Origin: a virus
DNA length: 52,630 nt
IMG/VR virus record: IMGVR_UViG_3300025093_000028
Location: 1 to 52,630 of that record
Reading direction: 5' to 3' (one strand)
Part shown: positions 50,193 to 52,630 of the stretch, one piece after another
How the letters are laid out: every line of letters starts with the position of its first letter
Position numbering within the stretch: the stretch's first letter is position 1
Program-made: the position numbers and the translations under genes
Notes under the pieces: generated by a model
Database searches by the model: none
What the model saw: the letters and a program-made list of their open reading frames with translations, nothing else
Told to the model about the DNA's origin: nothing

Positions 50193-50533
50193 AAAGAAAA
50201 TGTAATAAGTGCAAGAAGAAAAGACCTTCTTGGATGTTTAAAACAGACGACAAGAAAACTTGCAGAAAATGTGAGTATAGATGGTGGCGTGAAGTGCTTA
50301 AGATGATGGTGAGGGATAGAAGACTTTCTCCTGTAGAAAGACTAGCTACAAGACTAGGATATATGGGTGTAGGCTTTCTTATAGCAGGTCAGTGGACTAT
50401 TAATCCTGTATTGTATATGATGGGATTCTGTTGTGTGCTTATACAAGTTGCAACAAGAAGACAATGGAATCTGGTGCTATTACAACTCAATGGGTTGATA
50501 GCATGGACCATACACTTCTTTAACTCTCTATAA
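50189..50533 (+). CDS. Zinc-finger membrane protein
   Basis: 114 residues. The N-terminus has KCNKCKKKRPSW and KTCRKCEYRWW, a four-Cys zinc finger. The C-terminal half has hydrophobic stretches, GYMGVGFLIAGQWTINPVLY and MMGFCCVLIQVATR, then MDGLIAWTIHFFNSL-like residues, so two or three membrane helices. It closes the rightward block just before the bidirectional terminator. Role unknown. Confidence 0.55.
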   Translation: MKRKCNKCKKKRPSWMFKTDDKKTCRKCEYRWWREVLKMMVRDRRLSPVERLATRLGYMGVGFLIAGQWTINPVLYMMGFCCVLIQVATRRQWNLVLLQLNGLIAWTIHFFNSL

Positions 50534-50534
50534 T

Positions 50535-50560
50535 AAAAAAGCCCCAATCAAGGGGCTTAT
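50535..50560. terminator. Bidirectional terminator between convergent blocks
   Basis: AAGCCCC and GGGGCTT (50539-50545 and 50552-50558) form a 7-base stem with a 6-base loop, with an A run before and T-rich sequence after. It sits between the last rightward gene (50533) and the convergent minus-strand gene ending at 50562, so it can end both transcripts. Confidence 0.85.
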
Positions 50561-50561
50561 A

Positions 50562-50879
50562 TTATTTACATCCGTATTTACATTTCTTTTTTACAGACTT
50601 ACCTTTCTTTGCATAACCCATTTTGTTACGCACAGCTGTAGGTAATTTTTTAAGTCCTACTTGTTTAGCTGTAGGCTTCTTTAACTTCTTACCAGCCTTA
50701 GCTTTCATTTTGGATTTAGGTGGTACCATAGAGGCAGCTTTGCCACCATAGCCCATCTTTTTAACTTTCTTACCAGCTTTGGCTTTCATAGACTTACCAT
50801 AGCCAGCTTTCTTTACTTTGGATCCTGACTTAGCTTTTTTCATAGTTTTGCCATATCCTGCTTTTTTATGCATTGCCAT
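50562..50879 (-). CDS. Lys-rich protein with GYGK repeats, DNA-condensing candidate
   Basis: 105 residues, about a third Lys. A repeat of roughly KKAGYGKxMKKAK occurs several times (KKAGYGKTMKKAKSGSK, KKAGYGKSMKAKAGKK, KKMGYGGKAAS), and the end is CKYGCK. The composition resembles histone H1-like or protamine-like proteins. No fold is predicted. With the three other basic proteins in this block it may neutralise packaged DNA or coat the host genome. Confidence 0.65.
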   Translation of the reverse strand: MAMHKKAGYGKTMKKAKSGSKVKKAGYGKSMKAKAGKKVKKMGYGGKAASMVPPKSKMKAKAGKKLKKPTAKQVGLKKLPTAVRNKMGYAKKGKSVKKKCKYGCK

Positions 50880-50898
50880 AATTTTATAATTTGAGAGG

Positions 50899-51198
50899 TT
50901 AACATTTCCACCTACGTCTAGCTTGTCTTATTCTAGAGTTAGGATTATTTCTAGTTTTTGCACTACTTCTTTTTAACTGTCCCAAACTACGAGCGCAATA
51001 AGACTTACGTCTCTTTGCAGCTTTAGATCCCTTCTTCACCTTTCCTGTAACAGCAGTTTTTAACTTGCTTCCAGGATTAGCTTTTCTATAGGCTTTTACA
51101 CCTTTCTTAGTCATACCAGCACCCTTCTTGGTAGGTCTGTAGTTAGCACCTTTACCCTTAGTGGTTTTTCTGATAGGATTTTCTTTCTTACGAGCCAT
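50899..51198 (-). CDS. Basic protein with conserved PGSKLKTAVTGKVKKGSKAAKRRKS motif
   Basis: 99 residues, highly basic. The segment KAYRKANPGSKLKTAVTG followed by KKGSKAAKRRKSYCAR is a pattern I recognise from small phage and giant-virus proteins of unknown function. It ends RIRQARRRWKC. It probably binds DNA and may be carried in the virion. It lies between two other basic genes with short spacers. Confidence 0.65.
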   Translation of the reverse strand: MARKKENPIRKTTKGKGANYRPTKKGAGMTKKGVKAYRKANPGSKLKTAVTGKVKKGSKAAKRRKSYCARSLGQLKRSSAKTRNNPNSRIRQARRRWKC

Positions 51199-51200
51199 GG

Positions 51201-51473
51201 TTATTTCTTCTTTTTAGTAGATCTCTTACGCTTTCTAAGCGCACTAGTCCTCCTACCCATGCCCACTCTTTTCTTTTCAGCTACAACAGCAGCTTTACGT
51301 TTACCAACACCTTTCCATGTAACTGGTGTTTTCTTACTAATTTTCTTTGTAGGACGACATTTCTTAACGCCTTTATTCTTGGAAGATCCACAGGGGTTAC
51401 CCTTTTCATCTTTCCACTTTTCCTTAAACCAACGTTTAAGAGCAGCGCCTTTCTTTGTCTTCCTTACAGCCAT
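51201..51473 (-). CDS. DUF5872-like basic protein
   Basis: 90 residues starting MAVRKTKKGAALKRWFKEKWKD with a Cys pair (NPCGSS, KKCRPTKK). The LKRWFKEKWxD...CGxS...CRP pattern fits small basic proteins annotated DUF5872 in phages. The C-terminus is Arg/Lys-rich (RRTSALRKRKRSTKKKK). It is expressed with the other basic proteins. Function unknown. Confidence 0.6.
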   Translation of the reverse strand: MAVRKTKKGAALKRWFKEKWKDEKGNPCGSSKNKGVKKCRPTKKISKKTPVTWKGVGKRKAAVVAEKKRVGMGRRTSALRKRKRSTKKKK

Positions 51474-51733
51474 TAGTTCTTCACTGTTCGTTTGTTAATG
51501 ATTCGTTTACCTTTACGATTCATTATCTTAACATAGTCAGTCGTTAGTTTTTTTTTAATGATGATTTCTACATCCTCATTAGCATAAACTTTTTGTATTA
51601 CATTGATTATGGGGTTGTCCTCATTTGATTCTAACCACTCAGTAGTTGCTGTGATGTCTTTCTCAGCCACCACTTTACCACTTCCACAACTTGTTAGTAA
51701 TACAACTGCTAATATTAAGATTAACTTTTTCAT
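51473..51733 (-). CDS. Small lipoprotein
   Basis: 86 residues from ATG 51733; the frame is open 11 codons further, but the earlier residues overlap the small upstream ORF. The lipobox LLTSCGSG near residues 13-20 follows a hydrophobic signal (MKKLILILAVVLLTSC), so Cys16 should be lipidated. The rest is polar and basic with mixed strand and helix (VEIIIKKKLTTDYVKIMNRK). It could act in the periplasm in lysis (spanin-like) or exclusion. Confidence 0.65.
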   Translation of the reverse strand: MKKLILILAVVLLTSCGSGKVVAEKDITATTEWLESNEDNPIINVIQKVYANEDVEIIIKKKLTTDYVKIMNRKGKRIINKRTVKN

Positions 51734-51737
51734 AGTG

Positions 51738-51818
51738 TTATTTTTTAAGTGTACACCATCCAACACATACAGTCTTGAAAGTGGTGTAGTATATTAATTT
51801 ACATATGAACTTCTTCAT
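51738..51818 (-). CDS. 26-residue ORF, possible decayed copy of CDGSH gene
   Basis: Encodes MKKFICKLIYYTTFKTVCVGW and four further residues; it starts six bases after the CDGSH-like gene and ends four bases before the lipoprotein. In another frame its 3' part reads LDGVHLK, similar to the CDGSHLK end of the neighbour, so it may be a frame-shifted duplicate. Weakly supported. Confidence 0.3.
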   Translation of the reverse strand: MKKFICKLIYYTTFKTVCVGWCTLKK

Positions 51819-51823
51819 GATGT

Positions 51824-51904
51824 TTACTTTAAGTGTGAACCATCACAATATCCATTAGGATCTTGCGTATTTCCACATCCACATTTAGGTCTTTCAGTTT
51901 TCAT
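51824..51904 (-). CDS. 26-residue CDGSH-like peptide
   Basis: Encodes MKTERPKCGCGNTQDPNGYC ending DGSHLK. The order Cys-x-Cys-x2-Thr, then Pro, then Cys-Asp-Gly-Ser-His matches the ligand set (three Cys, one His) of CDGSH iron-sulfur proteins, with slightly altered spacing between Pro and the last Cys. True CDGSH proteins are longer and dimeric; this is far shorter. It may bind a [2Fe-2S] cluster or zinc. The gene starts two bases from the end of the upstream gene. Confidence 0.5.
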   Translation of the reverse strand: MKTERPKCGCGNTQDPNGYCDGSHLK

Positions 51905-51905
51905 A

Positions 51906-52127
51906 TTATTTCTTTTTTCCTGCTCTACGTTTTCTGCATTTAGCAATAGCTCCACTGGCATAAGCAGAGGGAAATACCTTATACTGTGCTTTCACCTTGT
52001 GGTAACAAGCATCGTGATTAGGTTTAGAAGACTTACCCTTTTTAGCTTTGGGTGTTGCTTTCTTAGCCACTCTCTTACGAACTGTAGCTTTCTTTCTCCC
52101 TCTTACTTTAGATTTTCTAACTGCCAT
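51906..52127 (-). CDS. Basic protein with FPSAYASGAIAKCRKRR motif
   Basis: 73 residues. The basic N-terminus (RKSKVRGRKKATVRKRVAKK) leads to HDACYHKVKAQYKVFPSAYAS and ends in a basic KCRKRRAGKKK. The YKVxPSAYASGAxxKCR segment is a conserved pattern I know from small phage proteins, where it probably belongs to DNA-binding virion proteins. Role unproven. Confidence 0.65.
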   Translation of the reverse strand: MAVRKSKVRGRKKATVRKRVAKKATPKAKKGKSSKPNHDACYHKVKAQYKVFPSAYASGAIAKCRKRRAGKKK

Positions 52128-52136
52128 TGTGTTTTA

Positions 52137-52400
52137 CTATTTTAATACTTCCATAGCTGGTTCCTCCACGCTAACTTGTGGTGGTTCAGGTGCTTCTTTA
52201 ACAGTGCCTGTTTCAACTCCTTTAGCCATTATTTGTTCAATAACGTCATTAGCTCTCATCATAAGTTGGTATTTACCAGCTTCTTCAGTTGCTAAAAAGG
52301 TTCTTACAGTGTTTAAGAATAGTCCGAATTCTTGTCCAGATAGTTCAAATTTGTCTTCTGGAGCCCATGTGTAACGTTTGTTTGGATCGTACTGTGCCAT
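52137..52400 (-). CDS. Small protein of unknown function, first gene of right block
   Basis: 87 residues starting MAQYDPNKRYTWAPEDKFEL. A helical middle (FGLFLNTVRTFLATEEAGKYQLMMRANDVIEQIMA) is followed by an acidic, Pro-rich tail (APEPPQVSVEEPAMEVLK). Similar short proteins appear near tail genes in other phages; the function is unknown. It is the first gene after the promoter at 52434-52464. Confidence 0.6.
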   Translation of the reverse strand: MAQYDPNKRYTWAPEDKFELSGQEFGLFLNTVRTFLATEEAGKYQLMMRANDVIEQIMAKGVETGTVKEAPEPPQVSVEEPAMEVLK

Positions 52401-52433
52401 AATTTTTAATTTATTGGTTTATAATAATTCTAA

Positions 52434-52464
52434 CAAATATATAAAATATCTGTTAGTCTTGCAA
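52434..52464 (-). promoter_or_regulatory. Promoter of the right-end minus block
   Basis: On the minus strand TTG (52462-52464), 20 bases, then TATATTTG (52434-52441). The expected start lies near 52428, 28 bases before ATG at 52400. The -33 box lies in the last codons of the upstream partial gene. Confidence 0.8.
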
Positions 52465-52630
52465 ATCTATCTTGAACACAATAGTCCCTGTGGACTTTAT
52501 GCTTTTTGATATGTCCAACTTTATTCTAAACATGTTATGGAGTCTAAGAATTTCTTCTAACAACATATCATTATATCTAGGCATACTAGGTGCCAGTCTA
52601 AATATATATGCATTGTTTGTCCTGGTTATT
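52453..52630 (-). CDS. Partial gene entering from the right edge
   Basis: 58 codons and a stop on the minus strand, open from the edge (ITRTNNAYIFRLAPSMPRYND near the start, ending IDLQD). No motif recognised in this fragment. It is likely the C-terminal end of another minus-strand gene, so the block continues to the right of the window. Confidence 0.5.
   Translation of the reverse strand, partial: ITRTNNAYIFRLAPSMPRYNDMLLEEILRLHNMFRIKLDISKSIKSTGTIVFKIDLQD

Noticed and set aside
1-52630. Retroelement, diversity-generating retroelement or transposon
   Set aside because: No reverse transcriptase, transposase, integrase or matching template/variable repeats were seen in the translated frames.
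1-52630. tRNA genes
   Set aside because: No cloverleaf with a GGTTCGAATCC-like T arm was noticed in any gap; a tRNAscan-SE run would settle this.

Overview
The window is about 52.6 kb of an AT-rich, gene-dense tailed double-stranded DNA phage genome, very probably infecting a member of the Bacteroidota (Flavobacteriia-like). Three things point there. Intergenic regions carry the Bacteroidota promoter -7 box TAnnTTTG (here TATATTTG), in several cases with a TTG 19-20 bases upstream. Start codons follow A-rich leaders rather than Shine-Dalgarno sequences. Several genes resemble families common in marine and gut Bacteroidota phages, including crAss-like phages (HU/IHF-like protein, long portal, neck/ring-like protein, primase, SSB-like protein with acidic tail). 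Membership of the crAss-like group is an inference and is not shown here. Both ends of the window cut through genes, so this is part of a larger genome.

Layout. (1) 1-19167, minus strand: virion and packaging block, read right to left from a TATATTTG promoter at 19192-19199. It holds a winged-helix protein, an HU/IHF-like protein, small genes, a small-terminase candidate, large terminase, portal, acidic scaffold candidate, major capsid protein, connector/neck proteins, a major tail-type protein, then modular proteins with poly-threonine linkers. It ends in a chymotrypsin-fold serine protease cut exactly at its catalytic Ser. (2) 19168-19498: divergent control region with an unusual C/G-rich patch. 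(3) 19499-24645, plus strand: early/accessory region of small genes, with a solitary gene followed by its own terminator, membrane peptides, a 3D-domain protein and a spore-photoproduct-lyase-like radical SAM protein. (4) 24648-50533, plus strand: replication, recombination and nucleotide metabolism. It holds DNA polymerase B, a helicase-loader candidate, DnaB-type ATPase, SF2 helicase, a RecA-core ATPase, SSB-like protein, primase, epimerase, an altered uracil-DNA glycosylase, rIIA/rIIB-like pair, HNH and PD-(D/E)XK nucleases, a DnaA-domain protein, class I ribonucleotide reductase, RecA, a GroES-like protein and two glycosyltransferases. (5) 50562-52630, minus strand: a run of small lysine-rich proteins, a lipoprotein and a 26-residue CDGSH-like peptide, with their own TTG-N20-TATATTTG promoter. 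A bidirectional terminator at 50535-50560 separates blocks 4 and 5.

How it works together. The plus-strand genes would copy, repair and supply the genome. The minus-strand block builds and fills the particle. The basic proteins may condense DNA. The glycosyltransferases and epimerase could decorate DNA or the Thr-rich virion proteins. Within the plus block, several terminators share bases with the next promoter, which divides a mostly continuous operon into segments. No tRNA, CRISPR array, integrase, transposase or reverse transcriptase was seen.
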